DNA of 64,000 bases from assembly GCA_943736015.1 (NCBI GenBank), contig OX031059.1:53393159-53457158 (forward strand), written 5' to 3'. A model generated the notes under the pieces. The model was given only the letters and a program-made list of their open reading frames with translations, did no database searches and was not told where the DNA came from. This DNA is from Tridacna crocea (taxonomy: Eukaryota > Mollusca > Bivalvia > Cardiida > Cardiidae). Position numbers and translations under genes: made by a program. Position 1 is the stretch's first letter; each line of letters starts with the position of its first letter. Positions 41,975 through 50,522 of this stretch are shown here, piece after piece.

Positions 41975-42097
41975 GAGACTTTTGATGAAATCAAAGTTAG
42001 TTACGGTGATTATGATAATGCCCCATCATATGACCTTGTAAAACGCTGGCATCATGAATTCAAACATGGCCGAAAGTCTGTGTTAGAATTTACATGA
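41975..42097 (+). pseudogene. Mariner transposase N-terminal fragment
   Basis: A 40-codon stretch contains YGDYDNAPSYDLVKRW and EFKHGRKSV. It resembles the helix-turn-helix start of mariner/SETMAR-type transposases (YGx-APS-xxVKRW, FKxGR). It stops at TGA (42095-42097), and no DD(E/D) catalytic core was found downstream. It is a dead fragment inside the element at 41781-43717. Family assignment is by eye. Confidence 0.72.
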
Positions 42098-42177
42098 CCA
42101 TTGGGTTACCATCTTCGCGAAACAAGGTTACGATCAATACGTGGATCTTACCTTGGCTGATTGAGCCCGATTTCGAG

Positions 42178-42541
42178 CATTATCTCCCGCTAGATGGCAT
42201 TCTATAAATACTCATCTATCTGATATGGGCATCCTGGGTACAGAACCGAACCACTTTCCTACGCGACAACCGTTACTTTGAATTTAAAACAAAAAAAAAG
42301 GTTTACCCAATATAAAACGCTACCTCGTGCAATTCACTCAACTATGATCACCAGTTTAGAGAAATCTGTTGCTAAAGCAGGTCTCATTTCTCGGCCTCAA
42401 ATGTATTGATACGTAAAAGCTATGTTCAACATTGCTACTTTATAGAGCGTAATATTTACTGTCAGCCCGCTTTCGGGGCTAGTAGTGATGCGTCATATAA
42501 GACAGTCGAATCTTCGAATAATATGACATGCGCAGACAACG
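42178..42541 (+). mobile_element. MX10 element, copy 2
   Basis: Second copy, bordered by CGATTTCGAG at 42168-42177 and 42542-42551, an independent 10-bp duplication. Sequence follows copy 1 almost throughout, with small indels (an A run near 42290). It sits inside the mariner-like element, so it inserted later. Confidence 0.85.
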
Positions 42542-42551
42542 CGATTTCGAG

Positions 42552-42904
42552 ATTCCTACGATGCGCCCTCTATTGGATGCTGGTTATTGCCCCCCTTTAC
42601 ATCATATTTCTGAAAGCCATTGAAATGTCGTTTTACAAACCGCTTACGAATATACATGAAGCAATAAGCAGACATCCACGTGGGTTTCCATGTTTACCTT
42701 ATATTCGAAAGGTAGTGACCTTGTTCTATTTTTATCCAAGATGAAATGCTACGAGCGATTTCATTCGTTGCAGTTAGAACTGGCTGCATCCAATGAAAAA
42801 GCGTATCGGGGGAATGTAAAACTCAAGCGCGATCCGCCAAGGGTAGAGTAGCGTAGTGAATCGTCAGCCTTGGCTTGCGAAGATGTTGGGTTACAAGAAA
42901 TAAT
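42552..42904. other. Interior of the mariner-like element
   Basis: Sequence between two insertions. It should be old mariner interior, but I cannot recognise transposase motifs in any frame. Confidence 0.35.
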
Positions 42905-43215
42905 ATTTTTTTGAAAATTTCTCTCCATCGAGGAGACCATTCGCTGACGTCAGGGGAAGAGCCAGGAGGGGCCAGGAAATGTATTTTCGGATTACGTATA
43001 GAGTCAAATATATTTTCTTTAAACAGAACAGGTCAAATACTTTAGTTAGTTACTTCTAGAAAAATCTTACGTATCATGTGATGTCCATAAATATATCTAA
43101 AAACGAAAAAAATACTAGCACACTGTAATACGTAATCCGAAAATACGGTTCCCGGATCTTCCCGTGACGTCAGCGAATGGTCTCCTCGATGGACAGAAAT
43201 TGTCAAAAAAAATTG
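42905..43215. mobile_element. Foldback element E
   Basis: Left arm CCATCGAGGAGACCATTCGC then TGACGTCAGGGGA. The right arm is its complement, ending GAATGGTCTCCTCGATGG. A second arm pair TATTTTCGGATTACGTA / TACGTAATCCGAAAATA lies inside. The pairing extends outward through an AT-rich rim. Non-coding; class unknown. Confidence 0.8.
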
Positions 43216-43379
43216 TAAACCATGACGGTTTAATCTCCGATTAAAAGGTGTCTACTGAGAAATTGCCGAATGTCGCAGGTACATTTTTCTGTTGTCTATC
43301 GCTAGGCTAAAGGAAATTATTATCAATGTTTGTTTCGTGGGTGATTTTGGGTAGGAAAGGCTATCTTGTGCTAGCACCG

Positions 43380-43566
43380 GTGTAATGCAGAGAAATGACC
43401 CCCATTACGAAATTACCCACGGTCATTTCTGGACGTAGAGGAATGGCCTATGGGTAGACCTGGTCATTTTTCTACGTCCAGAAATGACCCATGGGTCATT
43501 CCTCTACGTCGAGAAATGACCCGTCGTGGGTCATTTTGTAATGGGGGTCATTTCCCTGCATTACAC
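43380..43566. mobile_element. Foldback element G with AAATGACCC units
   Basis: The 29-bp arms (43380-43408 and 43538-43566, one mismatch) begin GTGTAATGCAG. The interior repeats GAAATGACCC and its complement GGTCATTTC at least seven times, with CTACGTCCAG / CTACGTCGAG spacers. No target duplication was identified. Confidence 0.82.
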
Positions 43567-43867
43567 CTGCAATCGAGACGTTGCATTCCTTATGTTTATA
43601 TAGGGGATATTTTTTTTATATATATATTTGATCATTTATTTTGCTTATAGAATGACAAATTCCTGTGATCAGACAACTGGAAGTGGGTCAGGGGCATTAC
43701 TTATTGAACGCCTCTCGTACATAGATCAATTATCAGGCTAGACCAAAACTTTTAGACTCATGATAAGGATGAATGCATCTTTCTTCCTGATGATCATTAA
43801 TTTTGTTTGCATTGGAATTTGACATCATATTACCAGCTTACGTCATTTATCACAGTGGTCAGTGCGC

Positions 43868-43955
43868 CTATGGATGTGTTTCCCAGCTTCCTCACACCAG
43901 GTACTCACAAGGCTTTTTTCCAAACCACTCACTGCTTTTCTCTCATGCATGAAAA
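43868..43955 (-). mobile_element. SINE-2 body fragment, tentative
   Basis: 'cgcctatggatgtgtttccc' and 'ccaaaccactcactgctttt' parallel 'cacctatccatgctttcctg' and 'ccaagccactggctgctttc' of the copy at 34672. The head is absent. Confidence 0.4.
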
Positions 43956-44078
43956 CTGAGAAGCAAAAATGCAATTTATACAAAAAATTACCTCATTCGG
44001 GTACATCAAAGTCAAAACCACCAGATCACGAGTCAGATATTCTAATTAATTAGCTAGCACCGTGGCTTCTTAGATCAT

Positions 44079-44306
44079 TTAACCCATTACCACACAATCC
44101 CTACTTTGACGACTTTGAGAAAGAAGCCTTTAGAAAATATTGTGGGAAAAGGAGAAAATGCTGGCAACCAGCATTTTCTCCTTTTCCAACAATGTTTTCT
44201 ACCCTTCGCAAAACAAATTTCAAATTTTCAGTCACTTTTATTTTGTCTTCTGCAAATGCTTTCAATTTGGACGATCCTAAAATATTGTTGTTTGGTAATG
44301 ATTTAA
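44079..44306 (+). mobile_element. TH-A element
   Basis: TTAACCCATTACC and GGTAATGATTTAA ends. The centre is GGCAACC, and the right arm ends ccaacaatg as in the tandem array. Confidence 0.86.
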
Positions 44307-44384
44307 CAGATACTAGTCAGGTAAATATAATCTTACCTTACAAAATGTACTAGCGTAAGTCTCAACCACATCAAAAGCAATTTA

Positions 44385-44562
44385 AATTTTGCCAATGACA
44401 AAAGTAACTAAGATAACTATTCCTGTCTGTAAAATGCAACAAAACAAGGGTGGAAAAAGTGAAAATGCTGCTTACCAGCATTTTCTCCTAAATTGTTTTC
44501 AAAAGCTATCTTTTTTTCCTGGTCTAAAAAAACCATGGGATTGTTTGGCAGAGGATAAACAG
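44385..44562 (-). mobile_element. TH-A, decayed
   Basis: The core 'ggaaaaagtgaaaatgctgcttaccagcattttctcc' lacks the outer right arm. The flanks are weak. Confidence 0.5.
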
Positions 44563-44954
44563 CTAGAATTTGTATGAGGAATGGCAGAATAATTAGGAGA
44601 GGTATTATAACTGTTTCAAATGATTAAAATTATGTCAGTTACCGGCTAATTGAATCTTCACTTAGAATAATTTATGAGCTTTTTTCTTTCCAATCAATGA
44701 TTGTGTGTCAGTTCAAGACAAACAGATGCGGATTGGATAAGAAAAGGAATTGACATGAACAAGAAATATAGGTCAGATCATCTGATACCCCACTCACACT
44801 TTCTTCTGTTCAGTAGACTACTCTAAATTAATGTCACTCTGTTACAATATTTTGTCCTGTTGTTCAAGTATCAAAATCAGATTAGATTTATTTTTTTTGT
44901 ATTATGTATATAATGCCATTTTCAATATGATTTCATTTATATTACAGCTGACAG
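44563..44954. other. No feature recognised
   Basis: AT-rich. The 77-codon frame at 44831-45064 overlaps the SINE and is unsupported. Confidence 0.35.
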
Positions 44955-45196
44955 CACACCTATCCATGCTTTCCTGGAATTTCTTCCTCTTTACCAGCGG
45001 TCAAAACAATATTCTGACTGCTTTCCTGCATAACCATCTCCAAAGTACTGGCCAGTGGTTTTGAGAGGAATTAATCCTGCTGCAATAACTATTGTCATTT
45101 CTCAGAAAGAGGTAGGCCAAGCTTGGGATCAAACCAGCAACTTACTGTTCTCAATTCTTGTACACTATCTACTATGCTAGCAGAGCTCAGCGATTT
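44955..45196 (-). mobile_element. SINE-2, decayed, minus strand
   Basis: On the minus strand, TAGCATAGTAGATAGTG and GAATTGAGAAC are followed by a B-box-like GGTTTGATCCC. The body shows 'ctatccatgctttcctgg' on the plus strand. The 3' CAA tail is missing. Confidence 0.65.
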
Positions 45197-45370
45197 AAAC
45201 ACAGTGAGAATTGTATAATTAAAGATTGGCCCATCTCAAAAATGTGCAGGGACCAACAGCCTTTCCTCAAATGAAATTTGAAATAAACATCAAGAGAATG
45301 AAATATTTGAAGACTGGGTCCATATCGACAAACCAATGTTCTTAATTTCATTCTAGGTCAAACTCTGGAT

Positions 45371-45606
45371 TTAACACTTTACCAAACAACAAAATTTTGG
45401 AATAGTCCAAACTGAAAGCATTTGCTGGCAACAAAGTTAATTAATGTGAATCAAAAATTGAAATTTGATTTGGAAAGGGTAGAAAACATTGTGGGAATAG
45501 GAGAAAATGTTGGTTACCAGCATTTTCTTTTTTTTTCCCCCGCAATGTTTTCAAGGCTTTCTTTTTCAAGGTCATTAAAGGTCGGCATTCTGTAGTAAAG
45601 AGTTAA
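45371..45606 (-). mobile_element. TH-A inserted in foldback C, first
   Basis: TTAA at 45371-45374 and 45603-45606. The left end is CACTTTACC and the right end GTAAAGAG. The right arm carries a run of T and C (tttttttcccccgcaatg). Confidence 0.85.
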
Positions 45607-45630
45607 GACAGTAACCTAAATTCTGGTTGA

Positions 45631-45859
45631 TTAACCCATTACCACACAATCCCTACTTTTGACGCCCCTGAGAAAGAGGCCTTTTGAAAACACTGTGGGA
45701 AAAGGAGAAAATGCTGGTAACCAGCATTTTCTCCTTTTCCCACAGTGTTTTCTACACTTCCCAGAACAAATTTCAATTTTTCAGTCACCTTTATTTTGTC
45801 GTCTGCAAATGCTTTCAATTTGAACCAGTCTAAAATTTTGTCGTTTGGTAATGGGTTAA
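45631..45859 (+). mobile_element. TH-A inserted in foldback C, second
   Basis: TTAA at 45631-45634 and 45856-45859. Perfectly matched arms with the concordant C/G variant (CACTGTGGG 45691-45699, CCCACAGTG 45739-45747). Both flanks are foldback C sequence, which defines TTAA as the duplicated target. Confidence 0.92.
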
Positions 45860-45925
45860 ACCATTTGGTTAGCCAATCAGTAGTTTTGTTTCTTTCAAAT
45901 TTGGAAATTTCCTTAGAATAGGACT

Positions 45926-46659
45926 AGTCCTGTTCAAATTGAATGAATTGATGTGGGCCATGGATGCAGACTTTGGAAGATGTCTGATATAATCTTGTTT
46001 CAACTTTGGACATAAATTTAAAGTTTTTAGCATAACCGTAAGTACAAGATGGTTAGATACCTTCTTGTGGTCTTAATCAGACCATTACAAGGACTATCAC
46101 AGTATGGCTTTTCGGTATCAAATCAGTTATACCAAATGCTGCTCTTGTATTCTCGTACAATACCATTATGGGAATGAGATTATTGCCAAAACATAATGCA
46201 GCTAAAAGCAGTTCAATGACCTTTTGGCGTTGACAGGCCTCATGGTAAGATTTGGTTGCTTGATTCTAAACTGGACACTCAACCCTGGAATTACTGATTA
46301 ACTTACGTTTTGAGTCTAGATATAAGACCAATAACTGGCAACTCAAGCTTTTTTCTTTGTTTACAATGTCTTGGGAAAGCCAACAAAGTAGATTAGAAAG
46401 TGCATTTTTGCAGTCTGATCATGATCTTCACTCCACAAAGATATTGTTAAAGTTGTAAAAAGGGCTTCAAGGGGTTAACTTTGTTGTGGGCGAAACTTTC
46501 CTGTTAGCTAGGGTCTAAAATAGATTTCTTTTGTGAATGTGAATAATGTTGTATCAAAGTATCCTTTAGATGTGACATAAAAATGACTAAATATTGTGTT
46601 CCACCTCCACAAAGATTGGTTAAATACCAGTAAAGTTTTCATTACTGTCGAAATGTTAC
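45926..46659. other. No gene recognised; D-type half motif
   Basis: 'gcagtctgatcatgatcttc' near 46412-46431 is an unpaired D-type arm. Otherwise unremarkable. Confidence 0.35.
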
Positions 46660-46887
46660 TTAACTCATTACCAAACGACAATATTTTAGGTTTGTCCAAA
46701 TCGAAAGCATTTGCAGACGACAAAATAAAAGTTATTGAAAATTTGAAATTTGTTTTGTGAAGGGTAGAAAACATTGTGGGAAAAGGAGAAAATGCTGGTT
46801 ACCAGCATTTCTCCTTTTCCCACAATGTTTTCTAAAGCCTTCTTTCTCAGGGTCGTCAAAAGTAGGGATTGTGTGGTAATAGGTTAA
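46660..46887 (-). mobile_element. TH-A element, complete
   Basis: TTAA at 46660-46663 and 46884-46887, with one base missing from the right arm (gcatttctcc). Shares its right TTAA with the next copy. Confidence 0.87.
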
Positions 46888-47205
46888 TACTTTACTGCAC
46901 AATCCCTGGTTTTAATGAGCCTGGGGAAGAAGCCTTTTGAAAGCATTGTGAGAAAAGGAGAAAATGCTGGTAAATAGGATTTTAAACCTTCTTCTCTAGT
47001 TATAATTCTACCCTGTTATATAGACAGAAATCATTATTAAACTGCACTGTAATTTGTCATCTTCAGATGCTTTTAATTTGTTCCAGTCCAAAATTTTGCA
47101 GCATTGTGGGAAAAGGTGAAAATGCTGGTTTCCTGCATTTTCTCCTTTACCCAGAACATTTTCAGCTGGGTCCTAAAAACCAGGGATTGTTTTCTAAAGG
47201 GTTAA
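46884..47205 (+). mobile_element. Two TH-A copies fused
   Basis: The first copy runs short side, left arm (gtgagaaaaggagaaaatgc) and a decayed long side to 'ccaaaattttgca'. There a second hairpin (gcattgtgggaaaaggtgaaaatgc and partner) with a short side follows, ending GTAAAGGGTTAA. The join at about 47100 lacks a TTAA. Confidence 0.65.
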
Positions 47206-47412
47206 ACTTGTCCAAATTGATAGTACTTGTAGATGACTGTATCAAATGTTGCAAACATTTCAAAATATGTCTTTGAAAGAAATCATTGTGGAAAAAGGAA
47301 ATCATTGTTGAAAAAGGAGAAAATGCTGGTCAGCAGCATTTTCTCCTTTTCCTACCATGTTTTTTAAAGTCCTTGGAGGTAGTTAAAACTCAGATTGTAT
47401 GGTAAAGAAACA
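47202..47412 (-). mobile_element. TH-A element with duplicated arm start
   Basis: 'gaaatcattgtggaaaaagg' is followed by 'aaatcattgttgaaaaagg', a small tandem duplication of the outer left arm. The right side ends 'tatggtaaagaaac' without TTAA. Confidence 0.65.
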
Positions 47413-47508
47413 ATAATTTTCTCTCTCTCTCCTAGAGTGCTTTGTACTTTTTTTTAAGACAAATCCAATAATTTTTGCCACATTTGATTCATAAGTTCTG
47501 TCTTAACT

Positions 47509-47737
47509 TTAACCCTTTTCCCCACAAGGCATTTCTATGGTATCTCTAACTGACCCTAAATAACATCAAGGATGAAGCTGTTTCTTATGTGTATATGACA
47601 CTTTTTGATAGCATAAAAAACTTTACGGCAAAAGGTGAAATTGCTCGTCACAAGCAATTTCACCTTTTGCCACAATGTTTTCCAAAGAATCCTACAAGCA
47701 ATACCTTGAAACGAGTATCGATGGAGTAAAGGGTTAG
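47509..47737 (+). mobile_element. TH-B element
   Basis: Left TTAACCCTTTTCCCC; the right end GTAAAGGG-TTAG has its last base changed. The left outer arm has diverged (ctttacggcaaaagg); inner pairing is kept except one base (gtcacaagc). Confidence 0.83.
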
Positions 47738-47759
47738 TGGCTGTCACCTAGAAAATTAG

Positions 47760-47833
47760 TCCAGTTCTGTACCCAGGATGCCCAAATTACATAAATGGGT
47801 ATTTGTAGAATGCCATCTAGCAGGAGATAGTGG
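47760..47833 (-). mobile_element. MX10 terminal fragment
   Basis: The reverse complement reads CTATCTCCTGCTAGATGGCA, then ATTCTACAAATACCC and GGGCATCCTGGGTACAGAAC. That matches the first 70 bases or so of the elements at 40798 and 42178. The remaining 290 bp are absent. Confidence 0.75.
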
Positions 47834-47864
47834 AAACATTGAGTCAAAAGGAGAAGTAAATTTA

Positions 47865-47990
47865 TGGTCTTTATACCCCCGAAAAATGAATGTTTTCAGG
47901 GGTATACTGGAATCAGCCTGTCTGTCCGTGTGTCCGTCCGTCTGTGTACAAAATACTGTCAAAGTGCTGGCAGGGCTATAAAGTTACATT
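47865..47990. repeat. CCGT/CTGT-rich repeat with 'ataccccc' start
   Basis: 'tttataccccc', 'caggggtatactggaatc' and 'ctgtctgtccgtgtgtccgtccg' follow each other. The order (pyrimidine box, small inverted ACCCC/GGGGTAT, CTGT tract) is a dispersed-repeat pattern I associate with molluscs. Confidence 0.55.
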
Positions 47991-48080
47991 CAGTGACAGC
48001 TCTAGTTTTTCACGCCTTGGATATATTTTGCAAGAACATTTTGGAATGTGATCTGTACAAGAACAAAATCCTTTTCCACA

Positions 48081-48311
48081 TAACCCATTCCAAACAACAA
48101 AATTTTGGACTGGTCCAAATTCAAAGCATTTGCAGATGACAAATTAAATGTGAATCAAAACTCTGAAATTTGATTTGGAAAGGATAGAAAACATTGCGAG
48201 AAAAGGAGAAAATGCTGGTTACCAGCATTTTCTCTTTTCCCACAATGTGTTCAAAGGCTTTCTTTCTTTCTCAGGGGCGTTAAAAGTCAGCACTGTGTGG
48301 TAAAGTTTTAA
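48081..48311 (-). mobile_element. TH-A element
   Basis: Left end CATAACCCATTCC (TTAA mutated to ATAA). The right end GTAAAGTTTTAA shares TTAA 48308-48311 with the next copy. Confidence 0.75.
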
Positions 48312-48508
48312 AGACCCTGAGAAAGGAAGGCATTTGAAAACATGATGGGAAAAGGAGAAAATACTTACAACCAATTTTTTCTCCTTTTCTCATAATATTT
48401 TCTGCACTTTCAGAAGATACTATTATCATTTTGAACTATATTTCAGTGATTGTCTGCAAATGCTTTCAATTTGGACATGACAAAAGTTTTTGCCATGTGG
48501 TTAAGGTT
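48308..48508 (+). mobile_element. TH-A, short side truncated
   Basis: TTAA is followed directly by 'agaccctgagaaagg', so the first 35 bp of the short side are missing. The hairpin is decayed (atacttacaaccaattttt). The right end is 'atgtggttaagg'. Confidence 0.6.
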
Positions 48509-48910
48509 TCAGTATATTTTCCACTGGTGGTGGTATGTTTATACAAAAAACAAAGATAAATAATATCTTGCCTTAAGATACCAGAAGATAATCATTGTGA
48601 TGAATGGAAAATTTTGTTATTATCCCCTTTATAAAGCTGGAAGGTTATTTTTTGGCAATACCCATCCATCCTTTTGTCTGCTTATCAATACATCCATCTG
48701 TCTGTTTGATGAGGGTTTATTTTTTTTGTATAAAAGTTATATGTCTTTTGAAGTGGGCATCAGTTCATTGCAGTAAATTTCTATGATTAATTTTTGCAGA
48801 TGAAAAAACATTGACCTGTAACGAGAAATGATCCATTCTTTTTGTCGGCGTCATATTTGCCAGTTTACCAATGGCCAGTTTATTTACTTTGTCCATAAAT
48901 TCAGATCAAG
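48509..48910. other. No gene; CATC/CTGT-rich patch
   Basis: 'cccatccatccttttgtctg' and 'catccatctgtctgtttg' near 48660-48708 resemble the CTGT-rich repeat, weakly. Confidence 0.35.
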
Positions 48911-49199
48911 TTAACTCTATGCCAAATGAAAGTAATTTGGGTCTGGACTAAGATGAAAGGATTTGCGGATGACAAATTAAATTGTTACCAAATATATATG
49001 ATATTTGTCGTTCATCCCATAGAAAACATCATGAAAAAAGAAAAAATAATGCTGGTTACTTAGCATTTTCTCTTTTTCCCACAATGTTTTCAACCCTGCT
49101 GAAAATAAATTTCACTTTTTGAGTTACATTTACTTTGTTGTCAGCAAGTGCTTTCAATTTGGACCAGTCTAAAATTTTGTTGTTTGGTAAAGAATTAAT
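48911..49199. mobile_element. TH-A with two long sides (L-L form)
   Basis: Left half: TTAACTCTATGCC, 'ctggactaagatg', 'ttgcggatgacaaatt', then the hairpin. Right half: 'ctgaaaataaatttcac', 'gttgtcagcaagtgctttc', 'ggaccagtctaaaattttg', GGTAAAGAATTAA. Both halves are the long side, so the whole 289 bp is a degenerate palindrome, unlike the usual S-L copies. Confidence 0.72.
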
Positions 49200-49258
49200 A
49201 ATAAGATGAGAAAATGCAAGAACACTTGATTGATAGGTGCATGTGTTTCTCCTTTACA

Positions 49259-49482
49259 GTAACCCTTTACCAAATGTCAAAATTTTAGGGCTATACAAAT
49301 CAAAGCATTGAAGATGAGAAGTTTTTAGTGGTTCAAATGGTGGAACTTGTGAGGAAAAGTACAGAAAACATAATGGAAAAAGGAGAAAATGTGGGTCTCC
49401 AGTATTTTTTTGCTTTTCTCACATTGTTTTACTTTACCTTTTCTGTGAAGGTTGATAAAACTCAGAATTGTGTGGTAAACAA
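49259..49482 (-). mobile_element. TH-A, decayed
   Basis: 'gtaaccctttaccaaatgtc' to 'gtgtggtaaacaat'. The centre is changed to 'gtgggtctccagtattt'. Confidence 0.62.
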
Positions 49483-49582
49483 TATAGAAAAGGAGTTACT
49501 TTTTCAGTCTTGGAAGAAATGCCTGAATAATTATTGAAGTTTCCAAGCTTTTGAAAAAAAAATCTTGAAATAATGGCCATTA

Positions 49583-49807
49583 AGCAATTACCATGCAATC
49601 CCTACTTTGACCCTCCTGAGAAAGAAGCCTTTTGAAAACACTGTAGGAAAAGAAGAAAATGCTGGTAACCAGCATTTTCTCCTTTTCCTACAGTGTTTTC
49701 TACCATTCCCAGATCAAATTTCAATTTTTCAGTCACGTTTATTTTGTCGTCTGCAAATGCTTTCAATTTGAACCAGCCTAAAATTTTGTCATCTGGTAAA
49801 GAGTAAA
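49583..49807 (+). mobile_element. TH-A element with two concordant arm changes
   Basis: The arm starts CACTGTAGG (49639-49647) and the partner ends CCTACAGTG (49687-49695): both the usual C/G variant and a further A/T pair are matched. The termini are AAGCAATTACC and GGTAAAGAGTAAA. Confidence 0.83.
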
Positions 49808-49919
49808 TGGATCAATTTAGTCTGATTATATAATAATTCTAAGATCATAATCAAGTGTTGAACTATTTACAAGAGCACAAAATTATAACATTTGCAGGTA
49901 GCAACTAAACGTTATCTGA

Positions 49920-50190
49920 AAGGATAGGAACTGCCTTTGAAGCAGATGACAAAAAACACAGTTGGAATACGAGAAAATGACTGGCCACCAGCATTTTCTT
50001 CTTTTCCTTCTGTGATTACAAAAGCCTACTTTGAAGGGTTGCTAAGACTTAAGATTTTTTATTTGAGAATATTGAAAAGAAAAAAAGCACTTTCCTCTTT
50101 TCTCCTTTTCCTTCAGTGTTTTCAAAAGCTTACTTTGAAGGGCTGCAGAGACTCAAGACTGTTCAGAGAAATACTAATCTTTATAAATTT
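49920..50190 (-). mobile_element. Decayed TH-A-like pair
   Basis: 'gaatacgagaaaatgactggccaccagcattttcttcttttcc' and a second 'ctcttttctccttttccttcagtgttttcaaaag'. The termini are lost. Last repeat before the receptor island. Confidence 0.45.
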
Positions 50191-50410
50191 TTATTTATCA
50201 GTTGTCACTATTGTGACAGTATTTCTTTTGCTGTGCATTTCATATCCTTGCCCATTGGATCTTTTAAAACAGTCCAGTTTCGATGACTTTACCACATGAA
50301 ATATCAAGTTCATTTGTCAGAAAATGGCTAAAATTTTGTTGGTAGCTTTGGAGGTCGGCATTCTGTATTCATAAAGAAAAAAAAAAGTTACACAATAACA
50401 TACAAGATAA

Positions 50411-50416
50411 TTTATT
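50411..50416 (-). promoter_or_regulatory. Candidate polyadenylation signal
   Basis: AATAAA on the minus strand, about 107 nt beyond the receptor stop codon. It would give a short 3' untranslated region. No cleavage-site evidence can be seen from sequence alone. Confidence 0.5.
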
Positions 50417-50522
50417 AAAGTCATTTTTCAATCACAGAAAATGCTTTTGTCAACAATCGAAAATAGAATAGGACTGGTGGCATGTTCAAATATAAAAAGA
50501 AACTGGTTAAGTTTAAAAAAAA

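Larger units (their letters stand above)
41781..43717 (+). mobile_element. Mariner-like element, decayed and filled with insertions
   Basis: The left end (41781-41832) and the reverse complement of the right end (43667-43717) match over about 46 bp, including GTTCAATAAGTA and CCAGTTGTCTGATC. A TA follows the right end, but no TA precedes the left. A mariner-type transposase fragment lies at 41975-42097. Subtracting the three internal insertions (42168-42551, 42905-43215, 43380-43566) leaves about 1.07 kb, somewhat short of a full mariner. Confidence 0.7.
45316..45925. mobile_element. Foldback C split by two TH-A insertions
   Basis: Starts GGGTCCATATCGACAAACC. It is interrupted at 45371-45606 and again at 45631-45859, and resumes with ACCATTTGGTTAGCCAATCAG. 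Removing the second insertion with one TTAA restores a centre comparable to the C copies at 12110 and 18583. The right terminus is decayed, so its limit is approximate. Confidence 0.75.
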
